NCBI GenBank assembly: GCA_964350195.1
Contig: CAYGJB010000005.1
Coordinates: 1 to 63,844, forward strand
Direction of reading: 5' to 3'
Length of the DNA stretch: 63,844 nucleotides
Source: JAJCZB01 sp964350195
GTDB lineage: Bacteria > Babelota > Babeliae > Babelales > Vermiphilaceae
The position numbers were made by a program, and so were the translations under genes. Numbering within the stretch: position 1 is the stretch's first letter; each line of letters starts with the position of its first letter. A model generated the notes under the pieces. That model was not told the origin of the DNA. It searched no databases and was given only the letters and a program-made list of their open reading frames with translations. Positions 1 to 8,510 of the stretch are shown here, one piece after another.

Positions 1-21
1 TTGCCGCTACATTCTACACTT

Positions 22-52
22 TGAGGTACTTATGAATTTTGGGATAGGTTCT
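22..52. repeat. 31-bp repeat, copy 1 (inverted relative to copy 2)
   Basis: This stretch is the reverse complement of 6199-6229 with one mismatch in 31 positions. It lies upstream of the first gene, while the partner copy overlaps the stop codon of the Nudix gene. The pair brackets about 6.2 kb that includes a broken insertion sequence. It could be a dispersed repeat, an element end or an inversion point. Confidence 0.8.
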
Positions 53-186
53 AAATATTGATTAAATGAAGAGATGCACGCAGGGCTTAAAAATCCTGGC
101 TTCAAGTTTAATGATTTTGCCCATTCATCCCCGGCCTTAAAAGGCCATGATTTTCTGGGCATATGAATAAAAAAGTTGAGAACAAT

Positions 187-1029
187 ATGAACATAAAATT
201 CTTAGCCGTTTTTCTTCTGTTTTTATCTACTAGATTACAAGCTTTTGAGTTTACCTTTGATCCAATAGATGTAATCATACCATGCCATGAAAAAGATATA
301 CGAACTTTACCCCTAGTAATTGAATGTATAAAAAAAAATATAATCAATCACAGAAGAATCATTGTTATTTCTTCAAAAAAGTTGATCGACACAGCCGAAT
401 GGTTTGATGAGAAAAATTACCCTTTTACAAAAGAATCTCTGGCATATGAAATATTTCACATTGAAACAGAAGCACATGACTTTATAAATCAATCCAAAAC
501 ACGAATTGGATGGATTTATCAACAACTCTTAAAAACCTATGCCCTTTTTGTAATCCCCGATATTTCATCTAATGTTTTGGCGATAGATGCCGACACTATT
601 TTTTTAAAACCTGTTTCATTTCAAGATCCGAAAACCGGCGCTGGTCTCTATAGCCCTGCACTCGAACCTTACCAACCCTATTTTGATCACAACGCAAGGG
701 TTCTTCCTGGGCTAAAAAAATTTTTTACTGAATATTCAGGCGTTTCTCATCACATGCTTTTTCAACGTAACCTCATGGAGGCCTTACATAACGAGATTGA
801 ATCGATTCATAATAAACCAGCCTGGAAAGTATTTTGTGAGTTTATCGATAAAAAGTATCTGTTTGTTTCTTGCATGAGCATAGATTACGAGCTGTACTTT
901 AACTACATTTTTTCAAAAACCGATTTAGTAAAAATACGCCGTTTAAATTGGAATAACTGCAAATGGCAAGATTTTAATCGCCGTAAAAATGATGGATACG
1001 ATTTTCTTTCATGTCATGCATATCTTTAA
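187..1029 (+). CDS. Exported GT-A-like glycosyltransferase-fold protein (DUF6492-like)
   Basis: The protein starts with a signal peptide ending near LQA-F. The mature domain opens with a strand VDVIIP-like followed by CHEKDIRTLPLV and continues to a conserved LAIDADTIFLKP segment, whose DAD resembles the metal/nucleotide-sugar DxD site of GT-A folds. This pattern fits the DUF6492 family of putative glycosyltransferases; I recall the family name and did not search. An in-frame ATG lies at 163, but the ATG at 187 has GAG six bases upstream and gives a cleaner signal peptide. Activity and substrate are unknown. A nucleotide-sugar enzyme outside the inner membrane would be odd unless it is delivered to the host. 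Confidence 0.6.
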   Translation: MNIKFLAVFLLFLSTRLQAFEFTFDPIDVIIPCHEKDIRTLPLVIECIKKNIINHRRIIVISSKKLIDTAEWFDEKNYPFTKESLAYEIFHIETEAHDFINQSKTRIGWIYQQLLKTYALFVIPDISSNVLAIDADTIFLKPVSFQDPKTGAGLYSPALEPYQPYFDHNARVLPGLKKFFTEYSGVSHHMLFQRNLMEALHNEIESIHNKPAWKVFCEFIDKKYLFVSCMSIDYELYFNYIFSKTDLVKIRRLNWNNCKWQDFNRRKNDGYDFLSCHAYL

Positions 1030-1031
1030 AT

Positions 1032-1086
1032 CGTAAGTTAAAGTAATAAGTGCTATTTTTGTGAACATAAAATGAATGGGTTTAAC
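1032..1086. repeat. Dispersed repeat, copy 1 (partner near right end)
   Basis: This sequence directly downstream of the first gene resembles 63769-63820 on the same strand. The first 20 bases match at 18 positions, a later 10-base block GAACATAAAA is identical, and both end in GGGTT(T)AAC, with small indels between. No coding sense is apparent. Confidence 0.5.
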
Positions 1087-1231
1087 AGAATAGGTTATTT
1101 GAAAATTTAATAGCACCTGCCCACTAAAAATTCCTAAAAAATTATTCTTTACTGAATAAAAACTCTTTAAGATACTAAGTGAGCAAAAACGCTTTCTATC
1201 GCAATGCAAATCTAGTTTAAAAGGGAATTTC

Positions 1232-1705
1232 ATGAATAAACGCTTCGCATTGGCACTACTACTCATCGCTTCTCCTTTATTATCAATGGAAGAGACCGAA
1301 CAAGAATTTCTTACTAGCTTAAATGTTTTTCAAGAGATGCTGGAAAAACAAACCAATATAACGATACAACAAGCGCTCAAAGTATTAAAAAAAAATAATT
1401 TAAGTACTCCGCAAGCTACTCAAGCTAAAATCAAAGCATTACAGTTTTTGTTCACCTTCAATTCATCTCACATCGATGCAGTAAAGCTCATACGAGCCAC
1501 CAAGCATGGATTAATTTTTAAGGGAGATTGTAGAGACTCCTTCGCAATAAAAGATCTTAAGGCTATTGAAGAAGGAAACTTTAGCGTAGATTATAATAAA
1601 ATGCCTATGCTTACTGGGCCTCGACTCATCATAGGAAAAAGAACTGTTCCAACAATACAGGAGTACAATAATCTCGTAGTTCATAGCAACCAGCTAAGTA
1701 AATGA
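1232..1705 (+). CDS. Small secreted protein of unknown function
   Basis: The 157-residue protein has a signal peptide (charged MNKR, then a hydrophobic stretch to about residue 18). The mature part is predicted to be mostly helical and polar, with LTSLNVFQEMLEK and IQQALKVLKKN as helical stretches. I recognise no family. The ATG follows AAGGGAATTTC, a good ribosome binding site. It stands alone between the DUF6492-like gene and the convergent M20 peptidase gene. Confidence 0.65.
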   Translation: MNKRFALALLLIASPLLSMEETEQEFLTSLNVFQEMLEKQTNITIQQALKVLKKNNLSTPQATQAKIKALQFLFTFNSSHIDAVKLIRATKHGLIFKGDCRDSFAIKDLKAIEEGNFSVDYNKMPMLTGPRLIIGKRTVPTIQEYNNLVVHSNQLSK

Positions 1706-1797
1706 ATAAATGGCAATACTGCATTTATATTTAATACTGCAATAAAAAACAATCACTCAATCTAATTTGGATTAAACTTATCTAGAATTCAGACGAA

Positions 1798-3072
1798 TCA
1801 GCCTGCAAACTCCTTAATAAATTGAGTCATGAGTTTTCTTGCCTTTATTAATTGATCAATAGGCACCGATTCATTAGTCCCATGAATATTGTCTTCAACG
1901 GTAAATGGAGTGAAACCAACACTATCTATTCCCTTATCTAGATAAAAACGCAAATCAGACGATGCTTCAAAATAGTGTGGTTGTACATGATAGCCAAAAG
2001 ACCGAATGGTACTCTCAAGCGCTTTAAACAGATGGGTTTTGTTTTTTTGGAAATCCGGCTCTTCATCAGCCTGCGCCGCAATGATATAGGCTAAAGAAGG
2101 ATATTTTGCAATTTCTTCATCAAGCAATGCTATTATATCTTTCTTTTTCATAGTCGGAGGAACTCGAATATCGATCGTTGCTTGAGCATCAGCAGGAATC
2201 ATATTATATGCAATATTTCCATCAGCCTTGCAAACACCCGCTGTCAATGAACTGATGTTGAGCGATAGCAGCTTGCCCGGTGCGATATCATGAGATTTAA
2301 TTTGATTCTGCTTATGCAAATCAGTAATAAAAGAGAGAAACTGAATCAATTCATGGGCTACATTAAAATCTTGTAAATGCGAACCATGCGCTAAAGATCC
2401 TTTGCCAGATACAATAATCTGAATTGGTTTACGCTCTGAAACCTTGATTTCAAGAATAGCAGAATTTCCAGAAGCATGACCTTCATCAACAACATAGCCG
2501 ACATCTAACTTCTCAAACTCCTGAGAATCAACTAATTCTTTGGTTCCCTTAAAGCCGCCAACTTCTTCATCAGGAACTGCAAAAATGTGAATGGTTCTTT
2601 TTGGGATAAAACCAGAATCTTTTAATTCTTTAAGTGCAAAATAATGAACCATTCCAATGCCCTTCATATCTTGCACTCCTCTTCCAACTAAATTGCCATC
2701 AACTATTTTTGCATCAAAAGGATCCGATATCCACTCATGAGCATTATTTGCCGGAACAACATCCATATGATGGTTTAAAACAATTGCAGGTAAAGATTCA
2801 TCTGTCCCCATGAAAGTAATTATTCCCACGGGATTACCAGAAGGAAGACGCAATGCGCGAAATAAAAATCCATTCTGCTGCGCCAGCTGCTTAAAAAGGC
2901 TCAATGCTGCTTGATAGTTTGGATTTGGATGCCCAGTATTAATACGAATATACTTTTGCAACGTAGCAATCATTTGATCATCGAGAGAGCCTTTCAGCTC
3001 TCTTGATGATGTAACATAGTAGCTCAGCAAGACTGCAATCAAGACAGCGGCCACTATAACGAATGCTCTCAT
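1798..3072 (-). CDS. M20-family metallopeptidase (ArgE/DapE/ACY1/CPG2 type), membrane-anchored or exported
   Basis: The protein hydrolyses an amide or peptide bond with two zinc ions, by family. Metal-site motifs are visible: HHMD with H102 and D104, GRGVQDMKG with D136, the PDEEVGG pair E169/E170, and a late NIHGTNE histidine. The dimerisation domain lies roughly at residues 215-330. Residues 3-20 form an uncleaved-looking hydrophobic segment, so the enzyme probably faces the periplasm. Its ATG overlaps the stop of the upstream GNAT gene by four bases (ATGA), so the two are translationally coupled. Substrate cannot be told: N-acyl amino acids or dipeptides are the usual ones. Confidence 0.9.
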   Translation of the reverse strand: MRAFVIVAAVLIAVLLSYYVTSSRELKGSLDDQMIATLQKYIRINTGHPNPNYQAALSLFKQLAQQNGFLFRALRLPSGNPVGIITFMGTDESLPAIVLNHHMDVVPANNAHEWISDPFDAKIVDGNLVGRGVQDMKGIGMVHYFALKELKDSGFIPKRTIHIFAVPDEEVGGFKGTKELVDSQEFEKLDVGYVVDEGHASGNSAILEIKVSERKPIQIIVSGKGSLAHGSHLQDFNVAHELIQFLSFITDLHKQNQIKSHDIAPGKLLSLNISSLTAGVCKADGNIAYNMIPADAQATIDIRVPPTMKKKDIIALLDEEIAKYPSLAYIIAAQADEEPDFQKNKTHLFKALESTIRSFGYHVQPHYFEASSDLRFYLDKGIDSVGFTPFTVEDNIHGTNESVPIDQLIKARKLMTQFIKEFAG

Positions 3073-3902
3073 TTATTTTCCGTTTTCTTAAAGAGATAGG
3101 TAAGAACTACACCAGCTCCAGGTACAGAAAACTCATCTGATAATGGTTTAAACTCATCAGCATCTTCAGCAAAGCTCGGCTTAAATGCCTTGAATCGCTC
3201 ATGATATACCTCATTTTTATTTGTATTGCTTATACTCTGTGCAAAGGGAACAAAACTTTTCACAATTGAAAGAGTTCTATCGCATATTGATCCTGGATTG
3301 AATGCTCCATTGGATTCAGTAATGCCGTACACTATGTTCAAAGTATCACTATTATCGGTTTCTATAGCTTCTTTGGTTTTTGATCTTACTGCATCAAGCG
3401 CTGCTTGCATTAACAACTTGTTAAGCCCACGCCCTCGATACTTCTTTTTAGTAAAATCTCCTCCAGTGTACATATAAACGGGCCTGCCGCCTTGAGCTTG
3501 ATTATCCGCGGACGCTTGGAAAATAACACCCTCATCGCACACCTGAATAGTTCCTTTCATGAGAGACTCAGAAGACTGTCCCAAACATCTTATTTCATGC
3601 TCCAAAATATCCTGCTTTTTAGATTTATTATCCATTAGAAAAAGCTTTTTATATCCAACGACCTTTGATCCATGTTTAACAACATAAAGCTCATCATTTT
3701 CAACTGCACCTTGAAAATACGCTGCTCTAAAAGATTTCGAAGGTACAACAATGCCCTCTTCTTGATGCCCTTCCTCATTCATTAATTCCACTAATGCAGG
3801 TACATCCTGCAATGATGCGCGAGAATATTCAAATGAATCCTCCATAGCCACAATAATTGAACAAAAAAAACCTAAAAGAATAAGTAATCCATACCGATTC
3901 AT
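3069..3902 (-). CDS. GNAT-fold acetyltransferase with N-terminal signal peptide
   Basis: After a hydrophobic leader (residues 1-19) the protein reads as a GNAT domain: an N-terminal SRASLQDVPALVELMNEE segment typical of the first strand and helix, and the acetyl-CoA pyrophosphate loop KKYRGRGLNKLL at residues 154-164. At 277 residues it is longer than a minimal GNAT (about 150), mainly through an insertion near 90-140. Acetyl-CoA is cytosolic, so an exported GNAT is unusual and may act in the host or be anchored facing inward. It is the first gene of a two-gene unit with the M20 peptidase. Confidence 0.75.
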   Translation of the reverse strand: MNRYGLLILLGFFCSIIVAMEDSFEYSRASLQDVPALVELMNEEGHQEEGIVVPSKSFRAAYFQGAVENDELYVVKHGSKVVGYKKLFLMDNKSKKQDILEHEIRCLGQSSESLMKGTIQVCDEGVIFQASADNQAQGGRPVYMYTGGDFTKKKYRGRGLNKLLMQAALDAVRSKTKEAIETDNSDTLNIVYGITESNGAFNPGSICDRTLSIVKSFVPFAQSISNTNKNEVYHERFKAFKPSFAEDADEFKPLSDEFSVPGAGVVLTYLFKKTENK

Positions 3903-4356
3903 AATAATCCTAAATAGTTAAATATAAGCCCATCAGGCGTACATGCGCCTTAAGCAAATGAATAAACGTAAATACATACTGAGAAAATGAAGGGAGGGAA
4001 AAAATAGATGGCCTAGCGCCAAGAAGATGCCCAACGCCAACAAGAAGACTCTATCCGATAAACGATAGATTTTGATCGATATGGTATATGAGAAGTATTT
4101 GAAACCATATGAGCCTCACGGCAATTGGGTTAATAATATGTTTAAGCAATATAGCTAATGACCAAAAAAAGTAAAGCTTGATACTAACAATACCAAGAAA
4201 GTCCTTAAAGTAGCTTATGACGGCCCTTAAGAGACCTATTCCTTAACGGCCGCGTTGAGTTCGGATTTGGCCTATCTCGTGTCCAAACCGTATTTCCTGA
4301 GATTAGACTCGGAATACCATAAGCCTACAAAGCAATATAAGTCATTTTCATAAAAA
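3903..4356. other. Gene-free stretch with decayed coding remnants
   Basis: No intact gene is visible. On the plus strand 4081-4158 is a 25-codon open stretch (MVYEKYLKPYEPHGNW...), and a second frame from about 4165 to 4350 reads as protein except for one in-frame TAA at 4228-4230. These look like remnants of one or more inactivated genes leading into the fragment at 4357. Confidence 0.4.
4224..4272. repeat. Diverged direct repeat, copy 1
   Basis: This stretch matches 6040-6088 at 37 of 49 positions, with 21 of the first 22 identical. In both copies the same frame reads proline, a TAA stop, then Glu-Thr-Tyr and continues open. The shared stop suggests either two copies of an already broken gene or a non-coding element. 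Confidence 0.55.
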
Positions 4357-4700
4357 ATGGTGCCAACGAATCCACTTGAGCATCCAGCAGAGTTTACGAT
4401 CAATGCAATTAAGTATACGGCATTAGGAGCAATTCATTTTTATACAGGAGGAGTGCTTCTTCCGGTTCAAGCGGCAGCAGAGATTGCGCTTAAAGTACAA
4501 GAGCTGCATTCGATTGATACCAAAAATATGACGCCCAATGAATACGCTGAACTGATTGCAGAACAAGTAGCTGATATTGCCTATACTGTAGCGACAACTA
4601 AAGCAGTAAGTTTTCTTGGAAACACGAAAATTCCAAGTAATTATGTCAAAGTTGGTAAAAAGTTTTTCAAGTCTAACGGCATCAAAGACGTCATTTATAA
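4357..4700 (+). pseudogene. Gene fragment cut off at the IS remnant
   Basis: The open frame begins at an ATG without a clear ribosome binding site and encodes about 115 residues with regular amino-acid use (NPLEHPAEFTINAIKYTALGAIHFYTGG...). The frame runs on to 4743, but from about 4700 it is antisense to the transposase remnant, so the natural 3' end is lost. Upstream remnants suggest the 5' part has also decayed. The glycine-rich hydrophobic segment at residues 20-40 and alanine-rich helix recall C-terminal regions of large secreted proteins, but I do not recognise the family. Confidence 0.45.
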
Positions 4701-4938
4701 GGTGATTTGCTTGGGTAATATCACTTTGCTGGCCTGGTGTTAGAATGAATTTCAATGGATTACCAAGTGCATCAGTTAAAGCATGAATTTTAGTGGAAAA
4801 TCTCCCCTTACTTCTTCCTAAGGCTTCTCTTCTTTGGAAAAGACCAGCTGAGCACGCATGAGCCCTGACAATCGTTGAATCAATCATCACCCATTCCATG
4901 TCAGGATTAATTTGTGTTTTTTTAATACTCTTTCCCAA
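4699..4938 (-). pseudogene. IS5-family transposase, C-terminal frame, truncated
   Basis: The frame contains VMIDSTIVRAH, with the first catalytic Asp of the DDE nuclease, then GRSKGRFSTKIHALTDALGNPL and LTPGQQSDITQA, the usual order in IS5-group DDE_Tnp_1 proteins. The following block that should carry the second Asp (ADKGYDS-like) is absent, replaced by sequence antisense to the neighbouring fragment. The protein cannot be catalytically active. Confidence 0.75.
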
Positions 4939-5156
4939 ATGTTACGTTCACTCCAATCTTTAAATCTCTTGTGAATTGCTCGCCAAGACCCATATTCTTT
5001 TGGCAACAATCTCCATTGATAGCCACTTCTACAGATGTAACAAACTGCTTCAATAAAATTACGAAGACAATTTTTATATCTTGTATGAATTCTCTTGATT
5101 AATTTTAAAATTTCAAAAATCACTTCAAACTCACTATCCTTTATCAAGTAATGCAT
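4887..5156 (-). pseudogene. IS5-family transposase, N-terminal frame (DUF4096-like)
   Basis: This 89-codon frame carries the N-terminal domain of IS5/IS427 transposases, with the signature YICRSGYQWRLLPKEYGSWRAIHKRFKDWSE (positions 42-72). It overlaps the C-terminal frame by 52 bases in another phase, as in elements expressed by frameshifting. It is intact, but its partner is truncated. Confidence 0.75.
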
Positions 5157-5162
5157 TACAGG

Positions 5163-5200
5163 CTTCCTTCTTGGACTTTAGTAGGTTTTTTTGAAGGAAG
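5163..5200 (-). terminator. Hairpin upstream of the transposase
   Basis: CTTCCTTC and GAAGGAAG form a perfect 8-bp stem within the IS end region, ahead of the transposase start at 5156. Such hairpins in IS ends can block read-in transcription or translation. The role here is inferred. Confidence 0.4.
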
Positions 5201-5289
5201 CTTATCTTTTTTAGACCTTTTTTAACATTTGTTCACAGAACCTAATATGTTGCATTAAGCTTAATATCGTTCTCTAATGCAAGCAGATC

Positions 5290-5340
5290 AAAAAAAGGAA
5301 TGGCTCATAAGCAGTTGCATAACAACTCATAAGCCATTCC
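5290..5340 (-). terminator. Rho-independent terminator of the small secreted Gly/Arg protein
   Basis: Read on the minus strand, a 9-bp perfect stem GGAATGGCT/AGCCATTCC is followed at once by a run of seven Ts. It sits 26 bases beyond the stop codon of the gene at 5366-5704. Confidence 0.85.
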
Positions 5341-5365
5341 CAACAATCAATTATCTTTAACTATT

Positions 5366-5704
5366 TTATCTTTTGTAGCGAGAAGGTCTTTGTGCCTCAT
5401 ATCTATCGTTATTCCTATTTCGCTCTCCGCGGCGATAGACCCTATTTCCATTTTTATCATAATAATAACCCCCATCAAATGGAGCTCTTACTATATTAGC
5501 GGCAGCATTACCAGTTGCATCTACCACATTCGCTACGCCCCCGAATATGCCGCCAACCAAACCTGGACGATTTTCCCTATAATCACGACGATCTCTATTC
5601 TCATTATTGCCACCACGCCCCTTATATGCTTTGGTTGTTGTTATTGACCCTAAGCCGGCAACAATAGTCGCGATTGCGAACAATCCAATTAGATTTTTCT
5701 TCAT
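5366..5704 (-). CDS. Small secreted Arg/Asn/Gly/Tyr-rich protein
   Basis: The 112-residue protein has a signal peptide (MKKNLIGLFAIATIVAGLGS...) cleaved probably after TKA. The mature part starts and ends with arginine-, asparagine- and tyrosine-rich tracts around a glycine/alanine core (GLVGGIFGGVANVVDATGNAAANIV). The basic, aromatic composition suggests binding to nucleic acid or an anionic polymer, but no family is recognised. It has its own terminator, so it is probably a single-gene unit. Confidence 0.65.
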   Translation of the reverse strand: MKKNLIGLFAIATIVAGLGSITTTKAYKGRGGNNENRDRRDYRENRPGLVGGIFGGVANVVDATGNAAANIVRAPFDGGYYYDKNGNRVYRRGERNRNNDRYEAQRPSRYKR

Positions 5705-6226
5705 TACCTATCCTTGAAAGTTAAAAAACCCATAATTTAACACTCAGAGAAAGAGTATGGGCAACCCTCCTTCCCTTAACCTACAGTATAAAAAAAAAGG
5801 CCATTAAATCGCAATAAATTGATGTTTTTGGTTTCAGCGGATATTTCGGTCATACTTATGAAACCAAATGATAAGAAAGGTATGGATTTAAGGCTTCAAA
5901 GTCATAAATCGGGGGTTATAAAAATAGCGAAAAAAAAGAAGGAACGTTCGCCTCTTAAAATATACAATGCTGAATCATATTTTAAAGATGACTTAACAAA
6001 AAAATCCTTATTTAAAAGGGCTTTTTTTAATGCTGGCGCCCCTTAAGAGACCTATTTCTTAGTGGCAATATCAAATTCGGAATTAGCCCGCAACGTATTA
6101 AAATAACTTTTTTTGAATTAAATATTAGCTAATCATATAGGTAAAAATTTGATTCAAAACTTATTTCCATACTTACTGAAGATCAGACTTCTTATCTAAG
6201 AACCTATCCCAAAATTCATAAGGACC
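5705..6226. other. Gene-free stretch
   Basis: No convincing gene is seen. A 75-codon open frame at 5819-6046 has no ribosome binding site and a lysine-rich, low-quality composition. It ends at the TAA shared by the diverged repeat 4224-4272/6040-6088. The 31-bp inverted repeat copy closes the stretch. Confidence 0.5.
6040..6088. repeat. Diverged direct repeat, copy 2
   Basis: Partner of 4224-4272 (37 of 49 positions identical, near-identical over the first 22). See that entry for the conserved in-frame TAA. Confidence 0.55.
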
Positions 6227-6229
6227 TCA
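6199..6229. repeat. 31-bp repeat, copy 2 (inverted relative to copy 1)
   Basis: Reverse complement of 22-52 with one mismatch. It covers the TGA stop codon of the exported Nudix gene, so either the repeat supplied the stop or the gene has been trimmed by it. Confidence 0.8.
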
Positions 6230-7213
6230 TAGCTCAATATACCTAGAAAGAGAAAACTTCTTATAGAATAGCTCTACTTCATTCTTTGTAGGTCTGTACC
6301 CATAATAAAAATGAGCTAAAGCTTCTTTATTCAGCCCTATCAACTGCTCTAAAGATTTTTTATGCAACTTAACCAAATAATATAAATACCACGGTATTCC
6401 CATTGCAGCAAGGGCTGTAGCTTTCCAAACAGACTTTTCAAAAGGAGTAAGTTTTGGCAAGCCATACTCTTTCATAATTTTATTCTTTCGAGATTGATAC
6501 CTCTTTTTGCCAATGTAGGTTAATACCGCTCCCATAATGAAAGCTGCAAAACTCACGAATAAGGCTTTATTTCTATTGCTTGCCGAAAAAGTTGAACTTA
6601 CTGTAGGAAGAGATGATAAATAAGGAAGAATATTAGAATACAACGGCCCACTTTTATCATTCAAAGTTTTTATAAGTGTATGGCGAAGATTCATTGTACT
6701 TAATATTTTTAACGGCGCCCACCTAATGGATTTAATTTCTAAAAAACTATCTTTCTTGAGTATTTTTTTATTGCTTTTAAACTTCTCATATGAAAATTCC
6801 CATGTATCATTCCAAGGTACAACATACTGACTATAAACAGCATTTCTTTTAACAGCCGTATAGACTTTTAACCAATCATAAAATTTCTTATACGTTTCGG
6901 TTTTATATACCTGTTGATTACTCACATTGCTTTGGTCAAGCTTAAGGCGCCTTAGGTTATTCTCATCATCAAGAATAAAACAAAGCTCTTCAGCTGCCTC
7001 TCGTGCTGCAGCTTGTTGCACAGATTCTTTATTATCAATATTTCCCCCTACATCTCCCCATTTATTAGTTTTTTGCTCAGCAAGAAGCAATTCAATACTA
7101 CTATCATTGGATCTATAAAAAAGAATCCCCGCAGCCTTAACAGCAAAAACCGCAGTTGATTGAGCACAAAGCGTAACAAATATAATTATTTTATAGAGAA
7201 ACCGTTTGAGCAT
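6227..7213 (-). CDS. Nudix hydrolase with signal peptide and C-terminal membrane segment
   Basis: The protein carries a near-complete Nudix box starting at G57, with E63, R71-E72 and E75-E76; the usual Gly near the end of the box is Cys. This domain binds Mg2+ and hydrolyses nucleoside diphosphates linked to another group. It begins directly after a signal peptide (about residues 1-24, ending VFA). A membrane segment (KALFVSFAAFIMGAVLTYIG) follows at roughly 215-235, with a basic tail. I chose the ATG at 7213 because AAGGGG lies five bases upstream of it, inside the longer frame that starts at 7228. Placing a Nudix enzyme outside the cytosol points to host nucleotides or signalling molecules. 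Confidence 0.8.
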   Translation of the reverse strand: MLKRFLYKIIIFVTLCAQSTAVFAVKAAGILFYRSNDSSIELLLAEQKTNKWGDVGGNIDNKESVQQAAAREAAEELCFILDDENNLRRLKLDQSNVSNQQVYKTETYKKFYDWLKVYTAVKRNAVYSQYVVPWNDTWEFSYEKFKSNKKILKKDSFLEIKSIRWAPLKILSTMNLRHTLIKTLNDKSGPLYSNILPYLSSLPTVSSTFSASNRNKALFVSFAAFIMGAVLTYIGKKRYQSRKNKIMKEYGLPKLTPFEKSVWKATALAAMGIPWYLYYLVKLHKKSLEQLIGLNKEALAHFYYGYRPTKNEVELFYKKFSLSRYIEL

Positions 7214-7445
7214 ATAATCCCCTTGCAAACATCAGCCTTATAATTTCTAATAGAATACAACAAAGCATTATTGCAGAGCAATAGTAACACTAGAAATCAA
7301 TGCATTCTTAAGGAACGTTTATGAGCACAATTCAAGATTAGCACTTATGGCATCTTTACAACTTCTAGTTGAAAAAAAAGAAAACATTTTCTTAAGATCA
7401 TATAGAAGAATTTTTGGGTTATAAACATTATTGCCGAGAAATTAT

Positions 7446-8306
7446 ATGAAAAAAATGCTCTCTCTTTTTATAGCAATCATACTTTTATGCGGTTATGGCT
7501 ATTATCGATTTACAAAACAAAAAGTTTATATAAGTACTGATTCATTCAGTGTTCTTACTCAAGAAAAGCTCACAGACCAATCGTTAGTGATCTTTGATAT
7601 AGATCGCGTCATCCTCATTGAAACAGATCCCTATGAACGTGGCCATCGTCAAGAACGAAAGGAGGCAAACACTATTAGCTCCTTATTTTATAAAAAATCA
7701 AAAATCTCACAATCCCTCAGTCCCGAAGAACGCGACTACCTTTGGAGCATCTATGTGAGAAATCTTTCAGAAAGCCTCATTGATCCTTCACTACCCTCAA
7801 TAATTACCGCCTTACAAACTAAAGGTATTAAGGTAATTGCCCTTACACGATTTATGACGGGAAAGGCTGGAAACGTACCGCATGTTGAAGAAATTCGCAT
7901 CGATAGACTCGCACAACTAGGCATTCATTTTGGACGTTCATTTAAAAGTAATCCTACGATCTCTTTTACCCAATTTAATTTTCAAGGGCGTATCCCAATC
8001 TTTAAAAATGGCATGTTATTTACCAGCTTTGCCTGCTCAAAAGGAGAACTGCTAACAGCATTCTTTAAAGCCATGCAATGGTATCCAGATAAAGTTATTA
8101 TGTTTGATGATAAAAAAGACAATTTAGTTTCTGTACATGATGCATTAACGCCTCTGCATATCCCTTTTACCGGATATCATTACTTAAAAGCGAATAAACT
8201 CCCTTCTTTTTTTGATAAAAAATACACCGAACTTCAAATGCACAATCTCATGAAATATGGCACATGGTCTGATGTGCAACAATGTCGCCACTTATGCATT
8301 GAATAA
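7446..8306 (+). CDS. DUF2608-family HAD-like protein, membrane-anchored or exported
   Basis: The protein belongs to the DUF2608 group of haloacid dehalogenase-like proteins that is common in intracellular bacteria such as Legionella and chlamydia-like organisms. Motif I is VIFDIDRVIL with D51 and D53, motif II is the Thr in VIALTRF, a motif III Lys is in CSKGELL, and motif IV is MFDDKKDN. A hydrophobic N-terminus (residues 4-20) acts as signal or anchor. The longer frame starts at a TTG at 7431; ATG 7446 has GAGAA upstream and is preferred. Phosphatase activity is likely by fold, but the substrate is unknown. Confidence 0.8.
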   Translation: MKKMLSLFIAIILLCGYGYYRFTKQKVYISTDSFSVLTQEKLTDQSLVIFDIDRVILIETDPYERGHRQERKEANTISSLFYKKSKISQSLSPEERDYLWSIYVRNLSESLIDPSLPSIITALQTKGIKVIALTRFMTGKAGNVPHVEEIRIDRLAQLGIHFGRSFKSNPTISFTQFNFQGRIPIFKNGMLFTSFACSKGELLTAFFKAMQWYPDKVIMFDDKKDNLVSVHDALTPLHIPFTGYHYLKANKLPSFFDKKYTELQMHNLMKYGTWSDVQQCRHLCIE

Positions 8307-8510
8307 GCATATTCTTTAAAGAGATTAATGAGATTGGCAAGCCAGCAAAGTGATGACTGCTTCAATTTTTCCATTATGATTGAACTAATCCTCCCGCTAT
8401 CTGTTCCAGCGCTCGATCAGGATTGCTCCGTTTCGCTAATTTTTTTGCACCCATATAAAAACATGCCATAATCAATAGTATAAATGGGTGAGATACAAAG
8501 TGAGAATTCT

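Larger units (their letters stand above)
4699..5242 (-). mobile_element. Truncated IS5-family (IS427-like) insertion sequence
   Basis: Two overlapping frames on the minus strand encode the N-terminal and C-terminal halves of an IS5-type transposase, the arrangement seen in IS427-group elements that use programmed frameshifting. The outer end is probably the GGTTCTGTGAAC-like terminus at 5231-5242 (read on the minus strand). The other end is missing: coding similarity stops near 4699, before the second catalytic Asp. The element is therefore immobile on its own. Its inner end abuts the gene fragment at 4357. Confidence 0.75.

Noticed and set aside
4423..4698. Extension of the transposase frame past 4699
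   Set aside because: This part is antisense to the gene fragment and shows no transposase motifs.
5819..6046. 75-codon open frame on the plus strand
   Set aside because: No ribosome binding site, lysine-rich low-quality composition, ends in a diverged repeat; kept only as part of the gene-free stretch.
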